DNA of 64,000 bases from Warburgia ugandensis (GCA_035236585.1 CP141137.1:43856057-43920056); one strand, 5' to 3'. Shown: positions 16,783 through 31,530, counted from the first letter of the stretch. Numbers and translations are program-made. Notes: generated by a model from the sequence alone, not told the origin.

Positions 16783-17437
16783 CACCCCCAACTAGTATTT
16801 TGCTAGTCCTTAGCAAAACATGCAAAAAATTATTTTGCAAAATTGATTTAAATTGCTACTTTTATAGATACTCAAGATTGCATTTAGCATATGCAGCAAG
16901 ACCTTAAACCCTTAGGTTACCCCTAGTGGACAGCTTAAGCCTCGTGAGGGTTTATGGTGAATATACCCCTAAAATTCTATAAGGTTAAGTCCCTTATTTT
17001 ATCTCAAAGAATCCTCATCCATTAGTACTCTACTGGTTTTAACAACTTAATAGAGATGAATGACAATTCTACAAGTTGTCCGCATACTAAAGTCATTTTA
17101 TCATAATTATCTCTCAGAGTGCATGTATGCATATAGCTAAATTGGTCATGAATTCTAATTAGATATGCATATATTCCATTAGAAATATGCTTTGACATCA
17201 AATTCTCATAGGTATACTCTAAAAAATGAAGCTCTCAAGGAAAGAATTTAAACATATTTCTCTCATTATGTGACCGAATCCAACTGAGCTAATAGTTCAC
17301 ATAGAATTTAAGCATTAAAGAGATAAAGGAATATGATCCCTAAAAATAGATGTAAATACCAATACCAGCAGGGGCAATTTACCATAATTTCTTCTTTTTA
17401 TGTCCTCATTAAGGCTATCTTCTACCTATTATCCACA
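16783..17437 (-). other. Element C, polypurine tract and 3' untranslated stretch, first part
   Basis: On the minus strand AACTAGTTGGGGGTG runs directly into the LTR, a good polypurine tract. The stretch is non-coding and closely similar to 36538-37190 of element D, confirming that C and D share the same 3' architecture. It stops where element E begins. Confidence 0.75.
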
Positions 17438-20400
17438 TGTAATAACCCTATTTTTTTATTATGAATAAGTGATATCTAAAATGACTAAATAAGTGATATG
17501 ATGATGAGATGAAACAAATCAACTGGTTAGATCTTACATAGAAATGATAAATCATGATTTGAACTATTGATTAAGATCAAAACCCTAGTTCGAAAAGATC
17601 TAGATTAGATCTGATAGTTAGATCAACACAAACTTTAAATATGTACTAAGATCATTGAAATTATTACATCTTAGTATAATTACAACTGATCTAAGCATAG
17701 ATCGAACAATTATACTTAATTAACAGTTAGATTTAACATAATATAAAATAATTGAAAAGTGACTTAGAAAGTAGTAAAAAATTCAAGATCTAATTCATCT
17801 AAAGTAGATTTACATTTTTACAACTTTATGATGGAATGAAATTAATGTTAGTAAGGGCCCACATGAACCCTCATAAGATAAGGACTATATTTCATTAGTA
17901 GATCCTTGGCCCACCTAGGAATCAATTTACAAACTTGAATGTCATGATCATAATTCTTCGATATTAACTTAAAATAAAGTAGAAAGAGACTTAGTGTATC
18001 GAGCTTATAGGACCCTTTTAGAAGGATGCAATCTATTGTCACTCTAGTGGCTTCTAAATATTATGGTTAGAGTGGGTATCTTAAAATCCAAGTAATTTTT
18101 CCACGCCTTCCATTGACTTTAGTTGAGGTCTAAATGCCTCATAATATGGGGATTGTATTAACCACTTTTAGAGTAGAACCTAACTAGTAAGAAGTTGTAA
18201 AGTCTAAAAATAAGGAGGAGCTATCCAGATTTAGGAAATATAATCAATACATTACTCAATCAACAACATACTATGACTAGTTGTGCATCATTTAACTTAG
18301 GAATATTATTTGGACTATACAAAGTAGTTAAGATTAAGATGTATCAAGTGACCTAGAACCATAGATTGAGAATCAAAGGCTAGATTTCAATGATCAAGAC
18401 AAGCCTTTAAGTATGATGACTATGATCATGGAAGATCAAATGTAAGATCATGATGATCAAGGATAATCAAAGGAAGATCCAAGATTAATAGATCAAACCT
18501 TGAAAAATGGAATGGATTATAGATCAAACTAAGAATAAGGGAAACTAGAAATTAAAAGATCTAAACCATTGATTTTGATCAACAGCCATAAAGTAATGAT
18601 GTATAAAAAAACATTAGAAATCTATAAAAATCAAGATCATTAACTTTAGAGATGATCAAAGATCAATGAGAAGTATATGAAGAATTATGACTAGAAAATA
18701 GTCCAAAAACTAAATATAATAGATCAGAAGTCAATCCAATCATTAGATTTATAGATCAATTTTATAATATAAGATAAACTATCTATAAGAGATAGATTAG
18801 TCAAGATTAAGGAATATGAAGAAATCTAGACCCTTAAATGTTAATCAAGGGTTAGAATGAAATGATCAAGCAAATCCTAAAAGAGGATTGATATGATCAA
18901 AGAAAGACAAATACAAGATCATCCAAAATTATGATGATCAAGAGATAGAAAATGACATATTGTGTATATATGAATTTACAGTTACACAGATTTCTTCGTC
19001 GATCAAGATCGTTAATTATTCTAAGTATTGGGGATTATCACTTTTGAGGTAAGTAGAACCTTAAGAATGCATTTCTTTAAATTGCAAGATTTATGTTCTA
19101 AATATGATCTTATTTGAGGTTATGAAATTATAGAATTGAAATTATTCATCAAGTAGAATGATCATAAATTAGTAGGACTTAATTATTTAAAATCTGTAAT
19201 GATTTAATTAGAATGATATAATGATCTTATGCATAGAATTATGTGCTCATTATTTGAAAAACATGTTTTAGAATTACATTATCTGCTTAAGTTAAGAAAT
19301 TACATGCTTGGTACATGGGTACCATTTACATTACATGTTTATCCCTAAACTTAGATGTGAAATTATATCCTCGGTACATGAGTACCAAATTAATGAGGAT
19401 GCGATGTTATTACAGATTTTTTTATGGACATATTATCATCATTTTCCATAGGGCATGAAGGCCTGTGGATTTTGTTTTCAACAGGCATAGGCCGTGAATA
19501 CTATGCTAGGAGAGTTGAAGAGTTTGGCCACTCACTCTCTCAAATTGATGATGATATGGATACCATGCCCTAAGAGAGGCTAAAAGTCGAGTGGAGAAAT
19601 GATGCAAAGGCCATCACTGTGGAAGTCTTGTCTCCTCATATGGGCAGTGACATAATCTATTTTCACTGTGGTATCAGCTGATTACCTTGACAGTTATCCA
19701 GATGCACTTGTATGGATTGAATTGCTGCATAGTAGTCCTTTATGTATTTTGCACTATGGTGCATGGCATGATGAGATTCCTTATGATGTGGCATGATGAG
19801 ATGCCTTGCGTGATGGCATGATGAGATGCCCGGTATGAGCTCATTACCGATGTTTCCTATGATGGAATATTTTCCAGCAGAGGTTGGATGATTATGGACC
19901 CCATATATTAAGGGGTGTGGATGATTATGGACCCTGTATGTGAGGGGTATGCTTATTGAACATGATTATGGACCTCATATGTGAGGGATATGGATATTAA
20001 ACCTAGAATAGTCTGGGTGTGGATATTATGACATTGTTATTGAAGACATTAACTATTTTTCATAGTTTTAACAATTTACGTATATATGATGTGATTATGA
20101 ATTATTGGAGAATATATTCATAGAAGATTTCACATGAGAAATTACATTATAGAGTTACTATACAGAATATGGTTCATGGAAATTAAATTACTTGATTCAT
20201 ATGGAATATGATGGATATGAATATTGGAGTTATTAAAGAATTATTGGATTATAGATTATGTTTTAAATTTCATTTGCTTCTTAAACCCCCTACTAAGCAT
20301 AGCTTATTGGGATATTGTAAACGTTTGAATATTCACAATATCTTAGATATAGATAGATAAGAGTGGATGGATACGACAAGGGAATACAACAACCATACTA

Positions 20401-20746
20401 CTGATCAAAGGTATATACTCTTATTAAAATTCTTGTATTGTGTAGTTAGTTATTTGGATTGTGAACTTTGGACATTTCATGTAATAAATATAAGGGCTGT
20501 GTATGTGAACCATTGGATGGGTCCTATTTTCAAGAAATAAATTTTTATTGATTAATTTAGTGGAACTATATGTTATAAGTAAAATATGTATATATGGTAA
20601 GAGAGTGAAAGTGGCTTTTGAGCTTTTAGAAATAAATTTCAAAGAAAATGTTCTTTGCTGTTTGAATTTTTAAAATTTTTACAAATTAGGCTTGCCATCT
20701 TTTGAATATAAACATGAAAAATGTTTTAAAATTCCCGGTTGTCACA
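17438..20746 (+). repeat. Element E, 5' LTR
   Basis: 3309 bp, TGTAATAACCC to TTCCCGGTTGTCACA, with the primer-binding site two bases after it. Its last 1.7 kb corresponds to the last 1.7 kb of the 3' LTR (from the GAGGTAAGTAG region at about 19050). It lacks the TATA/CT-tract region of the 3' LTR, and it carries a module (about 17815-18240) homologous to Athila leaders. Short degenerate tandem repeats lie at 19750-19990 (GGCATGATGAGATGCC and GATTATGGACC phrases). Confidence 0.8.
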
Positions 20747-20770
20747 GTTGGTATCAGAGTGGTTCATCCT
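20747..20770 (+). promoter_or_regulatory. Primer-binding site of element E
   Basis: TTGGTATCAGAGTGG at 20748 is complementary to the 3' end of initiator tRNA-Met, the usual primer for this group (canonical TGGTATCAGAGC). Confidence 0.9.
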
Positions 20771-21149
20771 GTCACTTGCAGCCCTGTATGTCCAACATAA
20801 AGATGATAATTCAAATATAGATTAAGATATAGTAAGTTGATATAGGATTAGGATAGCATTAGTTAAGTATTAGGAGAGAATGAGTTAATGTAGTTAACTC
20901 ATGTAGGAATAGTAAAATATGAGCAGATGCCACCTAGTAAAACAACTAGGAGGACTGCTTAATGATAAACTGATTCCAATATGGGGGATAGTAAACAATG
21001 GAATCAAGTAATAGAAATAGTTACACACGTATGATAAGATATCTTTCCTTATCTACAATACCATTACAACCTGTAGTGGAGTAAAGTAATACTACTCAGG
21101 TTTAACCTGAAGTCTTACCATGCATACCTATTTAGACATAAAATACCCT

Positions 21150-22100
21150 AACACCAGTACATGATCATTATTCACTTATACTGAGTGTAATAGCAGGAAG
21201 TTCAAGAGGAACAAAATGTTAAACTGGAAAAGTTGATGGAATGATTCTAGAAGATTAATCTCAACCTTTATAGGAATGGTGAAATAGAAACTATTGAAGA
21301 TAGATATTAGAAATAGAGAAAACCTTAGAAGTATTACAAACTCTTGTAAAAATGAAGTGTTGGATTTGCCACATAACAAGAAACTGCATTTTAGTGGCAA
21401 TCAATCAAATGGACCTATTTATTAAATAGAGATGATATTACTTGAGAAGAATTCAAGAAAATAGTGAGTATTTTCTCTCCATAATCAATAAAGGAGAAGA
21501 GTTATGACAAGGAAAAACTTATCATATTAGAATATGAAAATAAAGTCAACTGAAGAGAATTGAACCAAATATCTATGCTAAGGATAAGCAAATAGCTAAT
21601 CAATTTTTGGAGTGTGTAAAATGGCCTCTAAATTTGAGAAAAATTAAAGACAAATCAGATCATGAGACATGGTGAAATAGAAAATTACAATTTTAGACCT
21701 TTAAGGAAGACAAGCGAACCATTATCAAGTATAGACCACAAATAAATTAAGGTCTATACAACTTGTGCATCAAGTATGAATTTACTAAGTTGGGAATTAG
21801 ATTAGGTATGATAATCTTAGTTAATGAATCAGCACAAGAGTTCATCAAGATTAAGAGAAGATTGGATACTGATATTATCCTACTTAACATGATAGATTTT
21901 GATATATTGAAATAGATATGGATTGTTGTAAAAAGAAAATCACATTTACACATTAATGAGGGAATAATCATTGTATATGAAAAATAAGACTATGTAGACA
22001 AATACAGGTGGCTAAACACATCTTTAGTGACTGCCAAGTAGTTAGGACAAATATGGTGATTATAGATGATGAACAATCTAAGATTAAGGAGAAAGGTATA
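21150..22100 (+). pseudogene. Element E gag region, heavily degraded
   Basis: Placed between the primer-binding site and the RT. Short phrases such as ITXEEFKKIVSIF and KLIILEYENKV recall the chromovirus gag core (an EEFK...EY.. pattern), but stops occur every few codons. Function is inferred from position. Confidence 0.45.
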
Positions 22101-22109
22101 GTTAAGAAT

Positions 22110-23260
22110 TCAAAGATATTTTGAGGAATTTTCAAGATTTCCACTCCAACAAGAGATTAGTTACCATTGAATTATTAGCATATACAACTCAAATCTCTAT
22201 GGTATTTTGGACGACGGTATTAGCTGGTCTGAAACAGTTGAAAAGTCAATTACAAGGATTATTAGACAAAGGATTTATTCAACCAAGTAATTTACATTGG
22301 AGAGCACTAATCCTCTTAGTAAAAGAAAAAGGATTGATCAATGTGAATATGTATTGACTATAGAATGCTGAATAATGTTACTGAGAATGATAAGTATCCT
22401 CTACTCTGCATTGATGATTTCTTCAATGAACTTCAATCCATTATCATCAATTATGAATAAAAAAATGGAAAACAACATTTAGAACTCATTATAGACAAAA
22501 TGAATTCTTAGTTATACTATTGAGATAGATGATATTCATGAATTTGATGAATTTGATGAAGGAGAGTTTTCGTAGATAAAATGGTGATTGTATTCACTTA
22601 TGACATATGGATTTATTCTACCAGTATCAAGGGATATCATGAACATTTATGGAGTGTGCTAAACACTCTTAGAACTTGTAAATTATTTACCAAATTTAGT
22701 AAATGTGAATTCTGGCTAGAGAAAGTCAATTTCTGGAGCATATAATTTCTAAGGATTATATTGAGGTTGACCCAACAAAAATATAGATGGTGATGAATTG
22801 AGACAATTATAGAGATTCATAACTTTTCTTAGCATTGCAGAATACTATTAAAGGGTTTTTCTAGTATAACCATACCTTCGATTGCATTGACCAAAAAAAG
22901 TATATAGTTAATTTGAACTATTGACTGAGAGTCTAAAAAGAGATTGACTACAGCATCAATGTTGACTCTTCCATCAAGAAATAGAAGTTATGAGATTTAT
23001 TACGATGCTTCAGATAAGGACTTAGAAAGTGTACTAATATAACATGGAAAAGTCATTGGGATTGCTTCATAATAATTAAAGAAGCATGAAGTAAATGCCC
23101 TAGTACACAACCTAGAACTTGTAATAATAGTGTTACCTATATAGTGAACAAGTAAATGTTATCATCAATCATGAGAACCTCAAGAATATTGTTACTAACA
23201 TGACTATGAGATAACGAAGATGGATAGAGTACATGAAAGACTACTATTTCACTATCCAAA
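22110..23260 (+). pseudogene. Element E reverse transcriptase and RNase H remnant
   Basis: RT blocks: AGLKQLKSQLQGLLDKGFIQ, YRMLNNVTENDKYPL, VFVDKMVIVFTYDIWIY (catalytic region, with the DD pair degraded) and LFTKFSKCEFWLEKV. RNase H blocks: YEIYYDASDKDLESVL, GKVIGIAS and KKHEVNALVHNLELV, then RRWIEYMKDYYFTIQ. The order and wording match Tekay/Del pol. Many stops and frameshifts. Confidence 0.82.
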
Positions 23261-23589
23261 AACTATCTCGGGAAGGTAAACTTAGTTTGAATAGAAAGTC
23301 AAGTGCTATGATGGAAAAAATTACCATGAAATCTTTGAAAGATTGAATAAAATCTCAAGGAGATTATTGTAATTGTGTAAAAGAATAGTTTTTACAAAAG
23401 TCAAGACTGATTGATAGTTCCATCAAATAAAAATTTACAGAAAGGGTTATTACAAGAAATCCTTCAATCAATACTATCTATCAACCCTAGAGAGATGACT
23501 AGGAACTAAAAATATATATTTGGTGATAAGGAATGAAAAGAGTTAAAAGTAATCTAGTAGTTAAATACTTGACTTTTTAACATGTGAAA

Positions 23590-24130
23590 CATCAAAGACT
23601 TGATGAAATGTTATAAACACTGGAACTTCTTAAGAGGAAGTGGGACCCCATCACTATGGATTTTGTAGTGAAACACATAATAGCCATAATATGATAGATT
23701 GACTATCAGTTGATAGTTTAGTCAAGTTATATGTGAAGGAAATTGTAAAGAACTATGATTATCTCGAACAAAGATAGAAGATTTACTTCTAAATATTGGA
23801 AGATCGTACAAAGAACATTAGTTACATCGCTTAAGATTCAATACAACATTTCATCCTCAAGTAGATAGTCAAAGAACTATCCATACCTTGAAAGATATGT
23901 GAAAGCATATGTATATTGGAAAGGAATAGATATGAACAATATAATTTGTGCATAACAATAGTTTTATTGCAAGTGTCGAGATGAAAACATATGAAACATT
24001 ACAATAACCTTATCGATTATAGACTGGTTAAACTGAGAAGTAAAGTTGATGACACCAGTCAAAGGAATTATGAGATTTGAACAAAAGGATAACTCGATAT
24101 TAGATTTATTAATCCTTTTGAAAATTTAGA
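23590..24130 (+). pseudogene. Element E integrase remnant
   Basis: KWDPITMDFVV at about 23640 corresponds to the WE.I.MDFV block with the first catalytic Asp. Further on, NSFIASVEMKTYETL resembles the conserved S...I...PYE block. All in degraded frames. Confidence 0.65.
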
Positions 24131-24410
24131 AAGTATTGGGTTAGTGGTTTATGAATTAGCCTTGTTAACTGAAGTACAAAATGTATTATATGTCACAATG
24201 TGAAAGTATGCACCAGACTGCTCATGTACTTCAATAAATGTCATATGAACTGAAAATGTGAATTATGAATCAAAAGGAAATAGAAATTTCCTTTAGTGGC
24301 AATATCATATAGAACAAGCTATATGGAAAACTGTGAACGAGATGATGAAAACTCAAATTGAATTGTCTAAGTGATAACATTATAGTAAATTTCAAGGAAA
24401 AATTTTTTAT

Positions 24411-24423
24411 AAGGGGGGAAGAA
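24411..24423 (+). promoter_or_regulatory. Polypurine tract of element E
   Basis: AAGGGGGGAAGAA ends directly at TGTAATAACCCC, the start of the 3' LTR. It is the site that primes second-strand synthesis. Confidence 0.85.
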
Positions 24424-24912
24424 TGTAATAACCCCAATTTTTATGAATGTATTTGAATTATTGAAAGTGAGAAATTGAAATTTTGAAAATGGAATTAGAA
24501 ATTGAAGTTATGAGAAAATCAACTTTTTATAGAAATGGAATCAAAAGTTGAGACATGGATATTTTGAATGTACTCCAAAAATCAAGTCCAACAACAATAA
24601 GCATGCTAAAATTGGAGTTTGGATGAAAAATTCTTATTTTTCTTGATGTTGGAAAATTATTTTTACTTATAAGGGTAAAATGGTAATTCCACTTGTGTGG
24701 GGCCCACAAAGTTAGGTAAGAGGTGAAGTCAGCAATGAGGTAAGACATGAATCAATGAGCACAAATCTAGAAGTGGAGATAATGGAATTTTCACTTCCAT
24801 TAAATTAATTATAGTGGAATAAATGATAAAAAATTAAAATTTTGCCTATAAATACCTCAAAAATTTCCACAAAAATTCTACTCTAAATCCCCTAGTTCTT
24901 CCGCTTCTCCTT

Positions 24913-24916
<4 letters not shown>

Positions 24917-24984
<68 letters not shown>
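24917..24984. repeat. (CT)n tract 1 in the 3' LTR of element E
   Basis: About 34 CT units, some 70 bases after the TATA-like CCTATAAATACC. Confidence 0.95.
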
Positions 24985-24987
<3 letters not shown>

Positions 24988-26277
24988 TTGGCAGCACATT
25001 CGCTGACGTGCTCGATGAAGGAACTAGCTAAAGCTAGGATGGCACGTCTAAGGAAGAGCCTTCCTCAAATCAATAGTAGTAGCTCCCTCTTTCCCCATTC
25101 CATTTTTACCTTACTCCATTCCAGTAAGCCCCATTGAATGACATAATATTTCCCTTTTACTCCCTTTTCCCCTCCTCGATTCCCTTTCTCCTCCGATAGC
25201 CTCACCTCCAGTAAAATCTAACCCTAGAATGGCTAGTCTGATGTAGCAGGGTGATAGACCAGCACGGTTTCACTCTCCGACATCATTTCCTCTCCAGCAG
25301 ATGAGGTAGGCCATCCCCTCACTCTCTTTTTCCCCTTGTTCTAGCCCCTTTTCCCCTCTAATTTGGTTCACCGGTCAAGAAGATCCAGTGGCTAAGAATT
25401 GGGAACCACCCATAGATGGCTCAAATAAAGATTTGAGCATCAGAAGGATTTGTGGGACCCTAAAACCCCTAGATCTTGAAAAATAGTAAACTTCAAAGTG
25501 ATCTTAGACTTAGATTTGGGACAAGAATGATCTGATGGTCCAAATTGAATCGTCGCATTCTGGTCAATAGGTTCTATGTCCAAGATGCACAACGGCTATT
25601 CAAGATAGATACGCACCCTCAGGGAATGTCCTTGTGCATGTGATGCTATCGTGAGTCGACAATGATGTCGCAGTGTCCTAGTGACGGGAACGCACCTGTG
25701 TTGCATTCTGGTTTCCAGGATGCACTAAAGCGTTCTGGAGTGCGTGTTCCGCTCCAGTGCATTCCGGTGATGTCATTGTTGACGTGTTTTAGATCCAAAT
25801 CAAATTTGAACCATTTAAAATGATCTGAAACTTAGATTTTCAATTTAGAAGTCAATACAACTCCAAATTTAGATATTAAACATCCGTTGGAATCATATTA
25901 ACATGTAGAATCTAATGAAATGATAAAATTTAAGATATGAGGACTATTTATGTTGATCAAAAGAAAAAAAAACTATGTAAATGTTGTTGATTAGCTAGAT
26001 CAAAGATGATTAGATTATCTGAAATGGTTGAATAGGTAAGCAGCCATAAATTTAAATTAAATTTATAGAAGGGTAAATTAGTACTTTCATTGTGTGGGGC
26101 CCACCTGACATGACACATAATTTGGGAATAGGTAAGCAGCCATAAATGTTAATTCAAAAACTTCATGAAATTAAATGTAATGGTTACCTCATTAAATGTA
26201 GGTAATCATTATGTATATAAAAATTTTATTTCAATTTTATTTGTAGCTTCCACATTTTACAACCCCCCTCATTTAAT

Positions 26278-26406
<129 letters not shown>

Positions 26407-29400
26407 GATCAGGTCAACATGCCACTACAACTCCGACAACTGCTGGCAACATCATTCCCCACTTCTTTTTCTTCTTACTCCTCTCTAGTGACCTTCGCCT
26501 CGCTCCAGATTGCCATTCCACCGCATCTCCCTTGGAGATCTCTTTTGTGACCTTGCAACCTACTGGTGATTGCATGACATAGGCTCACCCTCCCTTCGCT
26601 GGCCAAATGTGTAAGTATCCTCTCCCACACCATTTCTCTCTTTCTTTCCTCGCCGAATTAGTTTTTTCAACTAGAGATCAGTCTGTGAATGGATTAGACT
26701 AGCTAGGAAAAACCCATCACCTAGATGACTCAGATGGAAGATATGAGCCTTCCATTGTGATTGTGGACCCCAATAACCTAAGAAACAATAAAAACATATA
26801 AGATCAGAAATCTATATTATAGATTTGAACATTACAAAATGGATGGTCGAGATCATATCATTCGAATGGCTTACCAGTTTTCACTCCTAAGACACACATG
26901 GCAAATGCGCCAGCGAAATGTGTGCTCGTGACGTGCTCACATGCATTGTTTGTAGAATGCATGGGACGTGGGTGTGTCTTGGTGTTTGTCACACACCCAA
27001 AATCTTCCTGGTGATCATGACAAATGTCATGAACGCGGTGCATCCTGGTGACGTCATTTTATCCCATTTTGACTCGAATTTCAATTTGGACTATTAATTC
27101 TAATCTGAAACACAAAATTTTCAACTCAAGAGGCCATATAAGCCTAAATCTTGATCCAAGGCATCTATTGGATTCATTTTGATGATGTGAAGCATATTTT
27201 ATAATAAAATTTATGATCTAACCCCACCTTAATTATATCAAAAAATAAAAATCATTGGATGACCTAGATCGGCCCGGACAAGAGGTGATCAAGCCTTAGA
27301 AATTAATCAATTAGATGATCTAATAAGTAAATTGATAGATCCTATAGTCATATCATAAAAAAAGAAAGAAGAAGATTTATGATCAGAACTATTGAATAAA
27401 ATATGAACTCCAGATTTGCCCCGTTGGAGACTGATCTAATTGTCAAATCAATGATTAACTATTAATACACTTATGAATCTTATCAAACACTGAAATTATA
27501 AAGGATTGGGATATATGAGACCCCAATTAGCTAATTAAGATACCTAAAGGAGTATTGAGAATGATCCAATAGATGAATCATCTTAAAAACCTTGATCTAA
27601 GTAAGATTAGACCCATGGGTGATCAGGGAACACAAATTTGACCTATTAAGACCAGATTTGATTATCGAATCAATGGATTAACTATGGAAATGGGACAAGG
27701 GCTGATTATGTGACACTAATCAATGTAAATAAAGTAAAACCAAGCAATTTAGACCATTGATCTAGGATCAACTACCATGATCGGAAGATCAGATAAAAGA
27801 CTGAAGAAATGAGGTTTACAATTCGGGGTAGATTAACACTAAACTATGTAAATGAAGAATTTATTGTAGTCTTGTGAGTTAGAGATGATACATGGATGGT
27901 GGTAAGTGGTCACGAGCAATACGTAAGACTTGACAGGTACACCAGACAATATGGGCTAGAGAGGTTGCATATCTTAGAGGATTGATTCCCTCGTTGAGGT
28001 AGGTGATGACATTTAATATTTGTATGATTTTATAAACTAGGGGTGTTTATTGAAATGCGCATATGTATTGATGATTTGATGCATGTCTATCTGAGTCTTA
28101 TGATTTCATTGAGACTATTATTCAACATGTATATCCGATGCGTCATACTATCACCTTAATTACATGTTTTATTTAAACACATGATCATTTGAGTATTGAG
28201 TTGCCATGCTAATTTGTTTTATCAAGGATGTTTATCTATGGATAGTCAAGGAGGCTTAGTAGTAGGTCCTCAAGAGACTGACCCTATGGTAAGGGCAATG
28301 CAATGGGATGGCCAGGCCAAGTGCTCCTAGATTTCATGCATTTGATGACTTCTCCTTATTACTACTTTTGATACATTGAGTAATCTCCATATTTTCATGA
28401 ATTTATGATGGGTGTTTCTTCCCAGTGGATGCTATGCTGAGAGGGATGTAGGACCAGCCACCCACCCTTTGACTTTCTGAGATGATTAGACACCCATCTC
28501 ATAGAAGGGAAAATGCGTAGGGTGTGGCATCATGGATAGTCCCCACTATGCATTCGATCAGTCCCCCATGCATGATGGACACTTAGTCTCTTGTTCTGTT
28601 GTCAATAGCGAGTAGCGGTTGGTCAACCTAGAAGTTGGTCACCACAGCAACATGGTGATCCATACGTTTGTTCTGTGTATGAGCATACTAGGATTGTTGT
28701 ATCCTAATGTACTAGTATGAGTACTCATGACCAGATGTGAGGGTGCTAGGCCCACTTATAGGACCCATGGGTGGGTACCTTTTTATTCATGACATGCTCT
28801 AGTTTTTTATATTATGTGATTGCATTCTTTTGGCATTTTCAGATTTGTATGCCATGATCATATTGTGACATGCACGCCGTGTTGGTTTTGATTTTATAGG
28901 ATTATCATGATTTATCCAAGGTTTGATATGTTATTTTAGATTTTATTCTATATGAATCATATGATTGACGTTGTGTTTGATCATGGGACTTGACTATTCA
29001 GTTTTTATGCCTCTATTTTATCTATGGGATTTTATTCTAAGATTTTGTTATTTCCTATCGCACCACCTACATGTACTGTTTAAATATTAAATGTCTATGT
29101 ACCTACCCAAGAAATAGTTGGTGAGGCATTGCTTTGGTTTGAAATGCCTCAGATATTGAGTGGTATAGCAGAAAAGGCAAACAAGTGGAAGGCCAATGAA
29201 GGTAGTGGCGACCATAAGCTTTTGTAGGGATCAACAATTTGATGTATGTAGTTGATCGAAATTCACTTTGGATATGCATGTGGGCTATGTATACACACAT
29301 GCACATATATACTTGGACTTTACCTTTTAACATTTGAACTTGTGGATATATCATTTGTACTTGGTGTAGTGTTATGATGGAGATATCTTGGGCCATGTTA

Positions 29401-29677
29401 CTTTTGTTTTCTTGACATTACTAACATTGTTTATATCAATAGAGTTTTTTTCTTTGATTTTACCTATCCCACAATGTAAGTTGCTGATTGCATATGATTT
29501 CATTACATCATCATGGGTCATATGGTCCCCAGGTTTTTAAAAGGTGATGCTTTGATAAAGGATATTTTATGTTAAATAAAGGTAAAACTTTTTTTAAGTT
29601 AGGAATCCTAACCATTTTACTATCATTATTACTATTATTATGTATAAAATTATATTATAAAAATGCAAGGTGTCATA

Positions 29678-30330
29678 CTAGGTTTCTAAAAGCCTATCAA
29701 ATTTAATAAATGTTATGGAAAGAAAGCTAATACTCCTATTTACTTTTTGCAACTAACCAAAACAAAGATAATAGGATCACACAAAGTTATGTACGCCGAA
29801 GAAAATATGGAATTAATTATAACTCTGAGAAGGAATATAGTTTCTAAAACTTACTTGAATATAGGTCTCCATTGTTTTCCTCAGAGTCTCTAAGTCATAC
29901 CTCTATATTAGTCTAGACTATGTTCTCTATAAGTATTTTTGAGATTTAACTTTCATAAAATGCTATAAGACATAAGTAACATGCAAGATTAGTCATATGA
30001 ACTTCCATTGAGAGGTTAAAGTAGTATAATTAATAAATTTCTTAAAATCCAATTCTCATCACAGTAAAGGAACTTGACCTAAAAATTTTCTTCTTTTTTT
30101 TGAAGAAAAATACAAGAAAAAGTAGAAACCTCTATGTATATCTACTTCCCTCAACCTGAAATAAATATTGCCCTCAATGTTTGGAAACATAGGACCTTAT
30201 ATGATGAAGGAATCATGTAGAATACTAAGATTAAAAAAACTCTAGGTTGTATCCTAGTGAGCACTAAGTTTTACATCTTTTGCTAGACATGATGATGATG
30301 AGTACAATAATTGTAGTATGCAGGGTGTTT
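29678..30330 (-). other. Element C, 3' untranslated stretch, second part
   Basis: Sequence such as ACCAAAACAAAGATAATAGG and GAATTAATTATAACTCTGAG matches element D at about 37640-38160. So this is element C resuming after the E insertion. Non-coding. Confidence 0.7.
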
Positions 30331-30338
30331 TTAGCATG

Positions 30339-31530
30339 CTAAGGTGGATCATGGTAGATCGGTGCCTTTAATGATGTTTCCTCTACCTCAAGGTTAATCA
30401 GTTCTGGGAAGGGTTTTAGCCTTTGTCCACTAACCTTTGATATTTCACCTTCCTTTTCTATCTCGATGGCTCCATGTGGGTATATGGTACATAGAGAGTA
30501 TGGTCTTGTCCATTGAGACCTAAGTTTTGCTGGGAATAAATGCAACATAGAATTATATAATAAGACCTTTTGTCCTAGGGTGATGGACTTCCTTAAGATT
30601 TATCTATTGTGATGAATCTTCATTAGATCTTTGTATAGCCATGCAGACCCTTATGCATCTTTTCTATTGGGTTCTAATAACATCTAAATCAAAATTGAGC
30701 TTCTTAATAGCTCAATATGTTTCCAATTCTACTAGTAAGTGGCATGTCCTTCCATAGACCAAGTGGGAGGGAGACATGCCTATATGAGTCTTATAGGCAG
30801 TGCAATAACTGTAGGTAAGTTTTGCATATCAGTCTTCCTTGAATTAATTATCTTTTGTAAAACATGCTTAATCTTCCTATTCGACACTTCTAGTTACCCA
30901 CTGGTCTGAGGGTGATGTGAGGTAGCAATTCTATAGTTGACACCATACTTTTCATTAATTTTTTAAACACTTATTGCAAAAGTGTTTACACCCATCACTA
31001 TGTATGGCACGTGGAGTACCAAACCTTGCAAATATATTTTCTTTTAGAAATTTGACCACCGCTTGTGGTCATTGGTCTTGTAGGGTATGAATTCCACCCA
31101 CTTGGATATGCGATCCACTCTCATAAGGATGTATAAATATTCAAAGGAATTAGGAAATGACCCCATGAAATCTATGCCCCAAACATCAAAAGGTTCTACA
31201 ATTAGGATGGGGTTTAAAGGAATCCTATATTTTCTCCCTATACTTCCTAACCTTTGGCACATACCACATGCTATGTAGTAAGCATGTGAATCTTTGAAAA
31301 TTGTAAGCCAATAAAAACCACACTGATTGCAACTCCCTTTCTAGAGCTAAAGTGAGCCCAACAACTATGATCATGACAAAAGGAGATGATTTCATTATGC
31401 TCAGTATTGGGTATGCATCTCCTAATAACTTGATCAGGATAGTACTTGATGAGTATAGGTTGTCCAAGGTAAAGTATTGAACCAAGACCATAAATCTTTT
31501 TCTCTTGTTTGGTCCAATGATTAAGCAATT
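30339..31530 (-). pseudogene. Element C integrase remnant
   Basis: The minus strand encodes the zinc-binding H-H-C-C region (FCHDHSCWAHFSS), a core segment with CQRLGSIGRKYRIPLNPI and FDVWGIDFMGSFP (first catalytic Asp), then RVDRISKWVEFIP. A C-terminal block follows (LHLFPAKLRSQW, YPHGAIEIE, VSGQRLKPF). These blocks are characteristic of Athila/Tat integrases. Several frameshifts separate the parts, so it cannot be translated. It would insert element cDNA into the genome. Confidence 0.85.
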
